Source: Candidatus Krumholzibacteriia bacterium (GTDB lineage Bacteria; Krumholzibacteriota; Krumholzibacteriia; Krumholzibacteriales; Krumholzibacteriaceae). Taken from it: a DNA stretch of 44,593 nucleotides. Location of the stretch: contig JAGLYV010000025.1 of assembly GCA_023131975.1 (NCBI GenBank), positions 1-44,593 on the forward strand. The letters run 5' to 3'. Below the pieces are notes generated by a model, which was not told the DNA's origin, ran no database searches, and saw nothing but the letters and a program-made list of their open reading frames with translations. The translations under genes and the position numbers were made by a program. Positions 16,932-25,490 of the stretch are shown in pieces. Each line of letters begins with the position of its first letter. The stretch's first letter is position 1.

Positions 16932-18920
16932 TTATAACCCGCCCGAGAAGATACCCTCTATCTCGGCGAAAATCTGTCTGTCTTCATAATGCTTGGCCGA
17001 TATCGCCCCGCTGGGACATCCCGCGACGCAGGTCCCGCACCCCTTACAGAGCGCCTCGTTGACGACAGAGACTTCTTTTTCCTCGTCGAATTTCACTGCC
17101 TGATAGGGACAAAGAGTGTTACAGAGTTTACATCCTGAACATTTGTCCTCATCTACCTCAGAGGTCGCAGCCTCGATCTCGATTTTCTCGCGTGTTATCA
17201 TCGAAAGGACAGCGCTCGAAGCGGCCGATGCCTGCGCGACAGTATCGGGGATATCTTTCGGGGACTGGCAGCCTCCCACGACAAAGACCCCGTCAGTAGC
17301 CGTCGACACTGGCCCCAGCTTCGGATGTTTTTCTATTAAAAATCCATCCTTACCTACGCTGACGCTACAGAGCTTCGCTATCTCAGGAAGCGTTTCGGAA
17401 CCTTCCAGTCCGGTACTGAGTACGACCATGTCCAGTGGTATCCGTCTTACGGTACCAAGCAGGGTATCCTCGACCGAAACGACCAGTTTGCCCTCCTCGG
17501 TTTCCGTTACCGGCACCTTCGATATCTCGGCTACCTTGCCACGCACGAATCGCACGTCTTCGCTGAGAAGCCTGTCATAGAACTCCTCATATCCTTTTCC
17601 GAAACATCTCATGTCGATATAGAACTGGTAGACCTCGGCATCGGTCTTTTCCTTTATCAAATGGGCGTATTTAAGTGAATACATGCAGCAGACCCTCGAG
17701 CAGTGTTCGTTATAATGACTATCCCTGCTTCCGACACAATGAACGATACCGATCGATTTCGGCTCGCTACCGTCAGCCATCAGGATATTTCCACCCGTCG
17801 ATCCGGACGCGCAGTTCATCACCTCAAATTCGAGGGCAGTCATCACGTTGTCGAATCTGCCATAACCGTACCGCTTTACTTTCGCCGGATCGAAGGTCTT
17901 GAATCCGGCGGCGATGATTATGTTCCCCACTTCGAATTCGACGATCTCGTCGGTCATATCGTACTTGATGGCCCCCCGCTCACATTCCTTCGCGCATATT
18001 CCACAGGCGCCTGAATCATTCTTGAAATACAGGCAGGTGTCCCTGTCTATCACCGGTATAGCGGGCACTGCCTGCATGAACGGCATATAGATCGAAGTAG
18101 TGGGTCCGAGAGAAAGTTTCTCGTGGACGTTACCTTTCCTCGGCACTCTCGAACTCGGGCATTTGGACCAGCACGCGCCGCAACCGTTACAGAGTTCCGA
18201 GTCGACATACCTTGCTTTCTTCCTGACCCTGATATTGAAATTGCCGACATATCCACCGACATCCTCGACCTCGGCATACGACATCAGTTCGATATTCGAA
18301 TGCTGGCCGACCGAGACCATCCGGGGAGTCAGGATACAGGCGCTGCAATCGAGCGTCGGGAAGGTCTTGTCGAACTTTGCCATATGCCCGCCGATCGACG
18401 GTTCCTTTTCGACAAGTACCACTTCCTTACCAGCCTCAGCCAGATCCAAGGCGGCCTGTATACCCGCGATACCTCCACCTATCACAAGCGTCCTTGGGTT
18501 GATGGGGACCTCTTTTTTTGTGAGAGGCTCCAGAAGAAACGCTCTTCTGACAGAAGCGGCGACGAGGTCCTTGGCCTTCTCGGTCGTCCTGTCCGAATCG
18601 ATATGGACCCATGAGCACTGCTCCCGGATGTTGGTCATCGTGAACAGATAGGGATTCAGGCCCCCTCGCTCTACAGTTTTTCTGAATGTATTCTCATGCA
18701 TCAGGGGGGAACAGGACGCTACAACGACCCTGTCGACCAGCTTATTTTCCAGATCTTTCTGGATGAGAGCCTGGCCCGGATCGGAACACATGAATTTATA
18801 GTCTTTGACCAGCGTAACGTTTTCCAACCCCCTGGCAAAATCGGCGACAGCGTCTATGTCGACCTTGCCGGCTATATTCGCCCCGCAATGGCAGAGGTAT
18901 ACTCCTATACGTACTGACAT
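16932..18920 (-). CDS. hdrA: HdrA, FAD-containing electron-bifurcating subunit
   Basis: At 662 residues it has the length of methanogen HdrA. It is the flavin subunit that receives hydrogenase electrons and splits them between ferredoxin and HdrBC. The N-terminal domain has YLCHCGANI. The Rossmann FAD motif [19 protein letters not shown] is followed by [18 protein letters not shown] and [11 protein letters not shown], the HdrA-specific cysteine region. [13 protein letters not shown] ferredoxin-like motif is in the middle, and two further [4Fe-4S] motifs ([12 protein letters not shown] and [12 protein letters not shown]) close the C-terminus. It starts one base after the hdrB stop. I see no missing cluster motif. 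Confidence 0.95.
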   Translation of the reverse strand: MSVRIGVYLCHCGANIAGKVDIDAVADFARGLENVTLVKDYKFMCSDPGQALIQKDLENKLVDRVVVASCSPLMHENTFRKTVERGGLNPYLFTMTNIREQCSWVHIDSDRTTEKAKDLVAASVRRAFLLEPLTKKEVPINPRTLVIGGGIAGIQAALDLAEAGKEVVLVEKEPSIGGHMAKFDKTFPTLDCSACILTPRMVSVGQHSNIELMSYAEVEDVGGYVGNFNIRVRKKARYVDSELCNGCGACWSKCPSSRVPRKGNVHEKLSLGPTTSIYMPFMQAVPAIPVIDRDTCLYFKNDSGACGICAKECERGAIKYDMTDEIVEFEVGNIIIAAGFKTFDPAKVKRYGYGRFDNVMTALEFEVMNCASGSTGGNILMADGSEPKSIGIVHCVGSRDSHYNEHCSRVCCMYSLKYAHLIKEKTDAEVYQFYIDMRCFGKGYEEFYDRLLSEDVRFVRGKVAEISKVPVTETEEGKLVVSVEDTLLGTVRRIPLDMVVLSTGLEGSETLPEIAKLCSVSVGKDGFLIEKHPKLGPVSTATDGVFVVGGCQSPKDIPDTVAQASAASSAVLSMITREKIEIEAATSEVDEDKCSGCKLCNTLCPYQAVKFDEEKEVSVVNEALCKGCGTCVAGCPSGAISAKHYEDRQIFAEIEGIFSGGL

Positions 18921-18921
18921 C

Positions 18922-19797
18922 TTACGCCCCCTCGATTATTTTCTTCATCTCACCGGAGATCTTCACTCCAAGCCTGCCCAGCCCCAGTTCTTTCATCGAC
19001 TTGCCCTGGGCCAGTCCGATCAGCTGGGTGAAGTAGATCACCGGGATCCTGAATTTAGTACCGAAGAGGCTGTTAACCTTCGACTGGTAAATGTCCAGAT
19101 TCATCTGGCACAGGGGACATACCGTGATTATGCAGTGTGCTTCATTCCTCTCCGCGTCGGCAAGTATCTCTTTGCAGAGGTGGAGTGCTTTTTTCTCATC
19201 GGTACCCATGAGAGAGGCTCCACAACACTTCGTCTTCATAGAATAATCGACACAGGTCGCGCCGACAGAACGGATAAGTTCATCCATGATCTGGGGATCA
19301 TCCGGATCATCGAGCCCGATCTCGGGACGGACGATCTGACAACCGTAGTATGGCGCCACTTTCAGGGCTGAAAGGTCTTTTTTTACAGTGCCGGCGATCT
19401 TCTCCTTTTCGACATCGTTCACCACCACATCGAGGAGATGTCTTACCTTGATATTGCCGCTGTAATTGAGCCCACCTGCTTCCAGAGCCTGCCCGACCTT
19501 CTTTCGGATGTCAGGATACTCCTCACAATAACGGTTGGTCTTGTTAAGGACGAGATAACAGGCACTGCAGGGAGTGACCATATCTCTGTGATATTTTTCA
19601 GCCAGCGCAAGGTTTCTCGCCGATATCGCAAAGCTTAAAAGCTCTCTGACCGACATATACGCCGTAGCTCCACAGCAGTTCCAGTCGTCGAGTTCTTCCA
19701 GTTCTATACCGAGTCCAGGCAATACGGAATCGATCGATTCCTGATAGAGGTTAGCGGTCGCGCTGACGGAACATCCGGGATAATATGTATATTTCAT
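18922..19797 (-). CDS. hdrB: HdrB, heterodisulfide-reductase catalytic subunit
   Basis: HdrB carries the two noncubane iron-sulfur clusters that reduce the disulfide substrate. Both CCG domains are complete in this 291-residue protein: PGCS, WNCCGA and PCSACY in the first half, and YYGCQ, KCCGA and CPLCQ in the second. Retention of all these cysteines argues for an active disulfide-type site. Methanogens reduce CoM-S-S-CoB; the bacterial substrate is unknown and nothing in the window makes CoM or CoB. The gene starts at the base following the hdrC stop. Confidence 0.95.
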   Translation of the reverse strand: MKYTYYPGCSVSATANLYQESIDSVLPGLGIELEELDDWNCCGATAYMSVRELLSFAISARNLALAEKYHRDMVTPCSACYLVLNKTNRYCEEYPDIRKKVGQALEAGGLNYSGNIKVRHLLDVVVNDVEKEKIAGTVKKDLSALKVAPYYGCQIVRPEIGLDDPDDPQIMDELIRSVGATCVDYSMKTKCCGASLMGTDEKKALHLCKEILADAERNEAHCIITVCPLCQMNLDIYQSKVNSLFGTKFRIPVIYFTQLIGLAQGKSMKELGLGRLGVKISGEMKKIIEGA

Positions 19798-20376
19798 CTA
19801 TATCCCCTCCATCTCGTCGACTTTTCTGATGATCTTCCTGAGCTGATCGACATTCTTCATCTTGTGTGGAAGAATGGGCAATCTTCCATTTGAAAAAAGC
19901 TTCAGGCCCACGGGCGCAAAGTTGAAGGCGTTCAGAAGATCGGCCTCGATGATGTATCTTGTCATCAACTCGGTCTCGTGATTTCTGCCGTACTTGTTCA
20001 CCATCTTAATAAAGTTCCTGGAAAGTACGGCCGACTTTCTTCCCTCCGTCACCTTTCCTTCCTTTATCGCCAGTCTCTTGAGAGCGTACATCACGTCGGT
20101 GATCTTGATCTCCTTGGGACATCTCACCGCGCAGGAATAACAGGACGAACAAAACCAGATGGTGTTCGACCCAAGGACTTCGTTACGAAATCCAGCCCTG
20201 ATCAGGGAAAAGATCTTTCTGGGTGCGTGGTCCATGACCGCGCCCTGGGGGCAGGAGCCGCTGCATGTACCGCATTGGATACAACGCTTGACTTCTTTGC
20301 CGCCAGGAAGCGAATAGATCTCGTCCAGAAAATCATGATCGAGGGTTGCCTCGTAAACTACTTCTTTTTCAAGCAT
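19798..20376 (-). CDS. hdrC: HdrC, ferredoxin-type heterodisulfide-reductase subunit
   Basis: A 192-residue iron-sulfur protein with two [4Fe-4S] motifs, CIQCGTCSGSCP at about residues 35-46 and CSSCYSCAVRCPKEI near residue 76. It links HdrA to HdrB electronically. No membrane anchor is seen, so the complex is soluble HdrABC rather than membrane HdrDE. It is the first gene of the eleven-gene run; GAGGA lies about ten bases upstream of its ATG, and a good promoter lies about 60-90 bases upstream. Confidence 0.94.
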   Translation of the reverse strand: MLEKEVVYEATLDHDFLDEIYSLPGGKEVKRCIQCGTCSGSCPQGAVMDHAPRKIFSLIRAGFRNEVLGSNTIWFCSSCYSCAVRCPKEIKITDVMYALKRLAIKEGKVTEGRKSAVLSRNFIKMVNKYGRNHETELMTRYIIEADLLNAFNFAPVGLKLFSNGRLPILPHKMKNVDQLRKIIRKVDEMEGI

Positions 20377-20436
20377 TTACAGACTTCCTCTTGGAAATAA
20401 CCAAAGTTGCCATTCTTACGGTTAACACCGCTGTCT

Positions 20437-20464
20437 ATATTACAAAAACTACAGGAAAAGTCAA
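20437..20464 (-). promoter_or_regulatory. Sigma70-like promoter of the hdr-mvh-hyp operon
   Basis: On the minus strand, TTGACT (20464-20459) and TAATAT (20442-20437) are separated by 16 bases, a near-consensus arrangement 61 bases or more ahead of the hdrC start. The expected transcript start is around 20430, giving a leader of roughly 55 bases. No other promoter this good lies upstream of hdrC. Confidence 0.6.
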
Positions 20465-20468
20465 CCCT

Positions 20469-20484
20469 AATATGAAGTCATATT
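20469..20484. promoter_or_regulatory. Palindromic candidate regulator site AATATGAAGTCATATT
   Basis: A perfect inverted repeat with 7-base arms and a 2-base centre sits five bases upstream of the -35 element of the hdrC promoter, centred about 46 bases before the predicted transcript start. That is where an activator contacting RNA polymerase would usually bind. The regulator family cannot be named from the sequence. It could also control the divergent TPR gene. Confidence 0.45.
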
Positions 20485-20544
20485 TTGAGTTAGCCGATAT
20501 CGCATCTTGTGAATGACAAGGTTAATGTCAAGCCACGCACAAAG

Positions 20545-20574
20545 TTAACCCCTAAAGTATTTCTTAAATATACT
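20545..20574 (+). promoter_or_regulatory. Possible promoter of the TPR lipoprotein gene
   Basis: TTAACC and TATACT are separated by 18 bases on the plus strand, about 115 bases before the TPR gene. The -10 is good and the -35 matches four of six consensus positions. The long leader makes this a moderate call. Confidence 0.35.
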
Positions 20575-20688
20575 CATTATTGTGTGATACCTTTTAGAAA
20601 AAGATACTGAATTATTTCGGATTAATGGGTATGAAATGATTATGATTCATACAGAAGACTAAGCATCTGTTAACGAAAGGAAGCCCTG

Positions 20689-21825
20689 ATGAGATCGATA
20701 CTCTATATTCTGATCCTCCCGATCCTGGCTCTGGCTGTTACCGGATGCTCCGATGCGTCTATCAAGCACTACAATCTGGGGATCGAGGCGGCCGACAGCG
20801 GAGATATTGATAGAGCTATCAGCGAATGGAAAGAATCGCTTGAGCACAGATATGACGACTCGGACACCCAGTACAACCTGGGAATGGCGCTTCTGGAAAA
20901 AGAATTGTACGACGACGCTGCCGTCCATCTGCTGGAGGCTGCCCGGTTGTCGCCGGACGACAACGAGATCCAGTATGCCTGCGGAAAGGCACTCGAAGCA
21001 AAAGGTGCGCTGCCCGAAGCAAAAAAGGCATACCGGTTATCGATCACTCTCAAACCAAACTACTTTCCTCCGTATATCGGGATAGCCTCGATAGCGATGA
21101 AACAGGAACAGTACAGGACGGCTGAGAAATACGCTACACAGGCATTGAACATCTCTATGAGGAATCTCGAGGGCAACCTGATACTCAGCGAAGCCTACTT
21201 CATGCAGGGAAATCTCCAGGAGGCATATGCCCAGCTCCTCTCGATACGCCACATGTTCCCCCGGGAACCCGCTCTCCTCCTCCTTATGGGAAAGGTACTC
21301 AGCGAACGTCATATGCATGAAGACGCGATAGCCACTTTACGACTTGCCAAGGCGAATGGCGCTACCGGAGGGGACCTGTTCCTCTATATGGGCCGTTCTT
21401 CATATACTCTGAGCCAGTACAACAATGCTGAAAAATTCTTCCAGCTCGCCCTGTACGGGAATGATACGGATATTCGTGCCCTGAAGGGACTCGCCGAGAC
21501 GCGTTTCAAAAGGGGAGATTACGATAAATCGCTCAAGACATGGAAAGAAATATCATCGATCTCGCCCATGAATATGGAAGCAAAACTCGGTATCGGCATG
21601 ATCTACATCAACACGGGAAGATCCGAAGAAGCAGAATCCATCCTCGGAGCGCTCGCCGAAGAAGAAGACTTTCCTCCACGCACCCTCTACTATCTCGGTC
21701 ACGCTCTGATGAGAACGGGAAAAAAAGCAGAGGCCCGGGAATCATTCGAGGAATTTCTGAAGACATGGGAAGGCGATCGGGCACTGATCTCGGAAGTGAA
21801 GGATATAATCATCACTCTTCAATAG
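20689..21825 (+). CDS. TPR-repeat lipoprotein
   Basis: A 378-residue lipoprotein: signal peptide LYILILPILALAVTGC with a clear lipobox cleaved before Cys20. The rest is a run of about nine tetratricopeptide repeats, for example SDTQYNLGMALLEKELYDDA, YFPPYIGIASIAMKQEQY and RTLYYLGHALMRTGKKAEA. TPR lipoproteins usually scaffold envelope complexes; no catalytic domain is seen and the partner is unknown. AAAGGAAG five bases before the ATG is a strong ribosome-binding site. It is divergent from the hydrogenase operon and its 3' end overlaps the convergent EamA gene by 7 bases. Confidence 0.92.
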   Translation: MRSILYILILPILALAVTGCSDASIKHYNLGIEAADSGDIDRAISEWKESLEHRYDDSDTQYNLGMALLEKELYDDAAVHLLEAARLSPDDNEIQYACGKALEAKGALPEAKKAYRLSITLKPNYFPPYIGIASIAMKQEQYRTAEKYATQALNISMRNLEGNLILSEAYFMQGNLQEAYAQLLSIRHMFPREPALLLLMGKVLSERHMHEDAIATLRLAKANGATGGDLFLYMGRSSYTLSQYNNAEKFFQLALYGNDTDIRALKGLAETRFKRGDYDKSLKTWKEISSISPMNMEAKLGIGMIYINTGRSEEAESILGALAEEEDFPPRTLYYLGHALMRTGKKAEARESFEEFLKTWEGDRALISEVKDIIITLQ

Positions 21826-22742
21826 CTCCGCGCCACCCGGGACGTTCCGGACCCCTGGTTGAAATAGATCACGATTGCCAGGCCCATCATTATTATCAGG
21901 CCTCCCGCGACCTCGCTCTTCAAGGGGACCTCTCCGAGGATGAACAGAGCAAGGAGGGTGGTCCCCACCGGTTCGGCAAGAACCGAAAAGGTGACTACGG
22001 TCGTCCTCAACCTCTTCATGGACCAGTTTAAAAGAGAGTGCCCTCCCCCCTGACACACCACCGCCATAAGCAGACAATAAACGTACGATTCAACGGGCAG
22101 GCCTCTGAGGCTTCCACCTGTGAACGGAAGCACAGCAATCAGGATGACGGCCGCGACTGTATAGACATAGAACAGATGCGAAAGAAGTGATAATCTCCGC
22201 CTGAGCCTGCTGCCCGTCAAGAAATAGCCGGCAGCGGCGACAGCTCCAGTGACGGCAAGGAGATCTCCCTTCCACGAAGCTCCTCCCGTCACCCTGAGGT
22301 TGTTCCCTCCCATCACGATCGCGCCGACAACGGCCAGTCCAAGTCCGGCCCAGAAGAAACCCGGCACCTTCTCCCTGTATACAACGACCGAATATACCGC
22401 CACGAACAGGGGGCTTGCCGTAACAAAAACAATCGAGCTGACTGTTCCGGTCAGAAACAGCGATGTGATCCAGGTAAGAAAATGAATGGCGAGTAATCCA
22501 CCAGACACGAAAAGAAGTACGGCATCCTTCATTCCCAGAGAAGAAAGCTCCCCACGGACCTTCTTGGAAAAAAGGACAAAGGGAAGCAATAGAATCGATG
22601 AAAAAATCATCCTCAGTGCCGCGACCGACGACGGTGGCGCACCGGACAACCTGACGAAAACCGCAGCGAATGAAATAGAGATCATCGCGACCACAAGCGC
22701 TGCGTATGCTTTTCTGTCTCCCACTTCTGCGCCTTTGCTCAT
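21819..22742 (-). CDS. EamA/DMT-family transporter
   Basis: A 307-residue inner-membrane protein with ten predicted membrane segments forming two EamA repeats. The first repeat starts AYAALVVAMISISFAAVFVR and includes LRMIFSSILLLPFVLF. The second begins at GDLLAVTGAVAAAGYFLTG and ends SVLAEPVGTTLLALFILGE and GGLIIMMGLAIVIY, the usual EamA signatures. These proteins export or import metabolites such as amino acids; the substrate cannot be assigned. It is convergent with the TPR lipoprotein and divergent from the DUF116 gene. Confidence 0.92.
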   Translation of the reverse strand: MSKGAEVGDRKAYAALVVAMISISFAAVFVRLSGAPPSSVAALRMIFSSILLLPFVLFSKKVRGELSSLGMKDAVLLFVSGGLLAIHFLTWITSLFLTGTVSSIVFVTASPLFVAVYSVVVYREKVPGFFWAGLGLAVVGAIVMGGNNLRVTGGASWKGDLLAVTGAVAAAGYFLTGSRLRRRLSLLSHLFYVYTVAAVILIAVLPFTGGSLRGLPVESYVYCLLMAVVCQGGGHSLLNWSMKRLRTTVVTFSVLAEPVGTTLLALFILGEVPLKSEVAGGLIIMMGLAIVIYFNQGSGTSRVARSY

Positions 22743-22808
22743 ACGACGATTCTCTCACAGCAATCATTCTTGTTGAAGATAATTCTTCTCTGCGTTAGAT
22801 TTCTGTCG

Positions 22809-23603
22809 ATGAGCAAGCATGGAGAAAATAACGGGAAGGAAACCAAAGCCCGCAGGGTCCTGGGAGACGAATGGGAAGACTGGGATGGTGGAAAGGAACC
22901 TGAGAATATCGATGAGGGTAAGAAGACTTTCATTCTTCTCTCGTTGCTCGTCATCGCGTTCGTATTCATCGTCGGGGCTTTCTTCTGGTACCTTATTCTT
23001 CCGCGATTCCTGTCCTTCGGCAGAATATGGGCGGTCTCACTCAGCATCGTTTTCCTCATCGTGACCGTCATTCTTCTGACCTGGTATATTCTGCTTGTCG
23101 TGACTGTGTTCACAAAGAAAAGCTATATGAAGATCTGTCTCACGAGAGGCAGCAGCCTTTTCTTCTTCCTCTATCCCCTTGCGATTCGATTCGCCTCCCT
23201 TTTTGGAATATCCAGGGACAGGCTGAGTCATTCATTCATAAGGGTCAGCAATACTCTCGTCCGCCCTGACAGGGGAAACGGCCCGGTACTTGCCATCTTT
23301 CCCCGCTGCCTTGACAGTAAGACCAGAACGAAGGCCCTGGAGATATGCGAGCGCCATTCCGATGTGGTGGTCCATACCGCGTCCGGAGGGTCGGCGGCAC
23401 GCAAAGTCATAAAAGATATGAAACCTCGCGCGATAGTCGCGGTAGCCTGTGAAAGGGATCTGGTCAGCGGCATTCAGGATATAGCTCCGAAGATCCCGGT
23501 AATAGGAATTCCCAACGTCCGCCCGGGAGGCCCATGCAAAGATACGACTATGGACATTAAATCTTTCATAGACGCCATCGAGTTCTTTTCTCCCACTCCC
23601 TGA
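22809..23603 (+). CDS. DUF116-family membrane protein, variant lacking the usual Cys cluster
   Basis: About 264 residues: a charged N-terminal tail, two membrane segments (about residues 40-65 and 75-100), then a cytoplasmic DUF116 domain. Recognisable motifs are FPRCLDSK, GGSAARKVIKDMKPRAIVAVACERDLVSGI, and IPNVRPGGPCKDTTMD. As I remember the family, the first Cys is normally followed by a CXXC...CGXC metal-binding region; here that stretch is shortened and only single cysteines remain (RCL, EIC, ACE, GPC). The function of DUF116 is unknown. The ATG at 22809 lacks a good ribosome-binding site; a TTG at 22770 is an alternative. The 66-base gap to the divergent EamA gene should hold both promoters. 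Confidence 0.8.
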   Translation: MSKHGENNGKETKARRVLGDEWEDWDGGKEPENIDEGKKTFILLSLLVIAFVFIVGAFFWYLILPRFLSFGRIWAVSLSIVFLIVTVILLTWYILLVVTVFTKKSYMKICLTRGSSLFFFLYPLAIRFASLFGISRDRLSHSFIRVSNTLVRPDRGNGPVLAIFPRCLDSKTRTKALEICERHSDVVVHTASGGSAARKVIKDMKPRAIVAVACERDLVSGIQDIAPKIPVIGIPNVRPGGPCKDTTMDIKSFIDAIEFFSPTP

Positions 23604-23633
23604 GCCCTGACAGGCATATCTGGCATAATAATT

Positions 23634-23657
23634 GATAATAATATTCAGGATATTATC
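23634..23657. repeat. AT-rich inverted repeat after the DUF116 gene
   Basis: GATAATA and TATTATC, separated by ten bases, form a perfect 7-base inverted repeat in the 112-base gap between the DUF116 gene and the next plus-strand gene. It is AT-only in most positions and has no T-run, so it could be a weak hairpin or a protein site rather than a terminator. Confidence 0.3.
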
Positions 23658-23715
23658 TGTACCGATGCTCGCGATTGCCGTGTTTCGGTGATCTAACCCC
23701 AAGGGGGCAAATGAA

Positions 23716-24354
23716 ATGACTAACAATTACTACCGTCAGCCACCTGCCACGATCGGTGCTGAGGTCGCCAGGAAAGTAAAGTCTCGTATCATGATGCTGG
23801 TTCTTTTCAGCACAGTCACCGTAGCTATAGCCTTCGGGATGTCCTTTTACTTCGGGCTGATCTCCGGAGGATCGGCCATCTCGCAGCAGTTTCCGGAACT
23901 TGGAGCAATCGCGAAAAAGATGACAAGCATCCTGATGATGAATACGCTCGTATTCGTCGTTATCATCATAGGTTCCTTCTATCTCCTCGGAAAACTCATC
24001 ACAAAGAGGATGTTCGGTGCAATCGGCATCATCATCGGCAATATGCAGGCTTTGACCGACAGCGGAAAGATCTCCGAAATGGAAAGAATCGATCCGGGGC
24101 CCTTCAAATCTCTTGATTCATCTTACCGCGCCCTGGTGGATCGGTTAAGGGAGATGGAAGATAGCGATATCTCGAAGTTGCAGAAGATCGTCGATGAAGC
24201 TTCAGGCACAGGCCCTGATGCGTCTCACCTGAATATTATCAGGGAACTGATCGCGGAAAAGAAAGCAAAAACGGGAATCAGAACGGCAGCAGGATCCGCA
24301 GGCAGCGGGAAATCCAGCAATGACGGTGACCCGGTTTTTATGCAGCCTGCCTGA
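23716..24354 (+). CDS. Two-TM membrane protein with HAMP-like linker, function unknown
   Basis: A 212-residue protein with an N-terminal cytoplasmic stretch, two hydrophobic helices (about residues 25-48 and 75-95) and a short periplasmic loop. After the second helix, RMFGAIGIIIGNMQALTDSG and PFKSLDSSYRALVDRLREME look like the two amphipathic helices of a HAMP-type linker. The tail is Gly/Ser/Lys-rich. There is no kinase, receiver or methyl-accepting module, so it might be a truncated sensor or a structural partner of an adjacent signalling protein. AGGGGG lies about ten bases before the ATG. The convergent neighbour is a lone receiver. Confidence 0.7.
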   Translation: MTNNYYRQPPATIGAEVARKVKSRIMMLVLFSTVTVAIAFGMSFYFGLISGGSAISQQFPELGAIAKKMTSILMMNTLVFVVIIIGSFYLLGKLITKRMFGAIGIIIGNMQALTDSGKISEMERIDPGPFKSLDSSYRALVDRLREMEDSDISKLQKIVDEASGTGPDASHLNIIRELIAEKKAKTGIRTAAGSAGSGKSSNDGDPVFMQPA

Positions 24355-24370
24355 CCGGGGACTTCGATGG

Positions 24371-24739
24371 TCATACCGTTTGAAGCAAAGATGAGATGTG
24401 CCCCAGCAGGACTTCGATATTGAACGGTTTCTGGAGAAGTATATCAGCGTCCAGAGGCTCATCCAGGACTTCTCTCTCGAAATCCCTCGCTGACAGGATG
24501 ATGACCGGGATATGTTTAAGACTCTCGTCACTCTTGATCCTGTTACATACCTTATACCCATCTACCAGGGGAAGCATCAGATCGAGGATTACGAGGTCGA
24601 ACGACTCTCTCTCGAGCGCCTCCAGTGCCTCTTTGCCGTCATAGGCCAGGCTCGCTTCGTATCCAGCGTGATTAAGGGTAAACTGCAGTATTTTCGCAAG
24701 ATGCATTTCATCGTCTACGACCAGTACTCTTTGAGCCAT
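24371..24739 (-). CDS. Stand-alone response-regulator receiver domain
   Basis: A 122-residue CheY-like receiver without an output domain. The acidic pocket is in LVVDDEMH (Asp9, Asp10), the phospho-acceptor Asp53 in DLVILDLMLP, the conserved hydroxyl residue in VIILSA, and the Lys in LLQKPFN. GAGGA five bases before the ATG gives a good ribosome-binding site. Its histidine kinase is not in the window; the nearby HD-GYP and HAMP-like proteins are possible but unproven partners. Confidence 0.93.
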   Translation of the reverse strand: MAQRVLVVDDEMHLAKILQFTLNHAGYEASLAYDGKEALEALERESFDLVILDLMLPLVDGYKVCNRIKSDESLKHIPVIILSARDFEREVLDEPLDADILLQKPFNIEVLLGHISSLLQTV

Positions 24740-24914
24740 CTTTATCCTCTTTATTTAACGACAGATACAAAACCGACCGGAAATCCCGGCCTCAGCATGA
24801 CCACTTGATCGTATACAGATGAAAGTTACGTGCCATCACACGGCACAGCTGTCGCGGTCGAAAATATATCAAGTACTGCTATTTCTCCCCCGGACAGGGA
24901 AATCTTTTACCCCC

Positions 24915-24944
24915 TCGACACGGATCACCGAAATATGCTATAAT
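24915..24944 (+). promoter_or_regulatory. Sigma70-like promoter of the small secreted protein gene
   Basis: TCGACA (five of six consensus matches) and a perfect TATAAT are separated by 18 bases, giving a predicted start near 24951 and a leader of about 77 bases before the ATG at 25028. This is among the strongest promoters seen in the window. Confidence 0.65.
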
Positions 24945-25027
24945 AAAAATGTACAGGGCAGAAGATTGAGTCGCACACCTCAATCAATAAATTAAATGTT
25001 TCTTGTAATTCACTGGGAGTAAAGAAT

Positions 25028-25426
25028 ATGACCGCGCTGAAAACCAGGGCTCTCCTCGTGCTGACCGCCATAGCTATCCTGGTGTTCATCAGCCAGTCGG
25101 CTTTCGGGGCTGCTGCTTCAGTCAAGAAGAGCGTCACCCCGATGGAAGACGGCCGATACCTTATCAAGCTTAAGGTAACGTCTGCCGGTTCCGACATATA
25201 CGGGCTGAGAATCATCGATCCGGAAGCGTCTATTATCAACATTTACGCTCCCCGCGGCTGGTGTGCCATCACAGACGGTGAAGACTTTCTGGCAAGAACC
25301 TTCAACCTGCCTCTTAAATCAGGCAGGCCTGTAGAGTTCATCATTCATTCCAGTACGGACAAGATCAATTATACATGGTCTGTCTCTGGAAAGATGAAGG
25401 AGTTGGGTAAGCCGGAAACGTTGTAG
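25028..25426 (+). CDS. Small secreted protein, function unknown
   Basis: A 132-residue protein with a signal peptide (LLVLTAIAILVFISQSAFG, likely cleaved after about residue 28). The mature part of about 100 residues looks beta-rich, with alternating polar and hydrophobic strands such as GRYLIKLKVTSAGSDIYGLR and RPVEFIIHSS, suggesting a small Ig-like or carbohydrate-binding-like fold, but no family is recognised. A single Cys is in RGWCAIT. It has its own strong promoter and a strong terminator, so it is a monocistronic, possibly highly expressed gene. Confidence 0.75.
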   Translation: MTALKTRALLVLTAIAILVFISQSAFGAAASVKKSVTPMEDGRYLIKLKVTSAGSDIYGLRIIDPEASIINIYAPRGWCAITDGEDFLARTFNLPLKSGRPVEFIIHSSTDKINYTWSVSGKMKELGKPETL

Positions 25427-25442
25427 AGCGGAAGAGTTCCGT

Positions 25443-25490
25443 GCCCGGGGTGATCGTCTCACGTGAGGATGATCGTCCTGGGCTTTTTTT
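25443..25490 (+). terminator. Strong intrinsic terminator of the small secreted protein gene
   Basis: A long stem of about 16 pairs (several G-U) runs from GCCCGGGGTGATCGTC at 25443-25458 to GATGATCGTCCTGGGC at 25468-25483, then seven T residues at 25484-25490. It lies 17 bases after the stop codon. The T-run overlaps the stop codon of the convergent HD-GYP gene. Confidence 0.8.

Larger units (their letters stand above)
20377..20688. other. 312-base divergent intergenic region
   Basis: The AT-rich gap between hdrC (minus) and the TPR lipoprotein (plus) holds the hdrC promoter, the 16-base palindrome, a second short inverted repeat CTTGTGAATGACAAG at 20506-20520 (5-base arms), and a possible plus-strand promoter at 20545-20574. 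The string GTTAAC recurs at 20421, 20544 and 20669. I see no convincing reading frame, tRNA or riboswitch fold. Confidence 0.7.
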
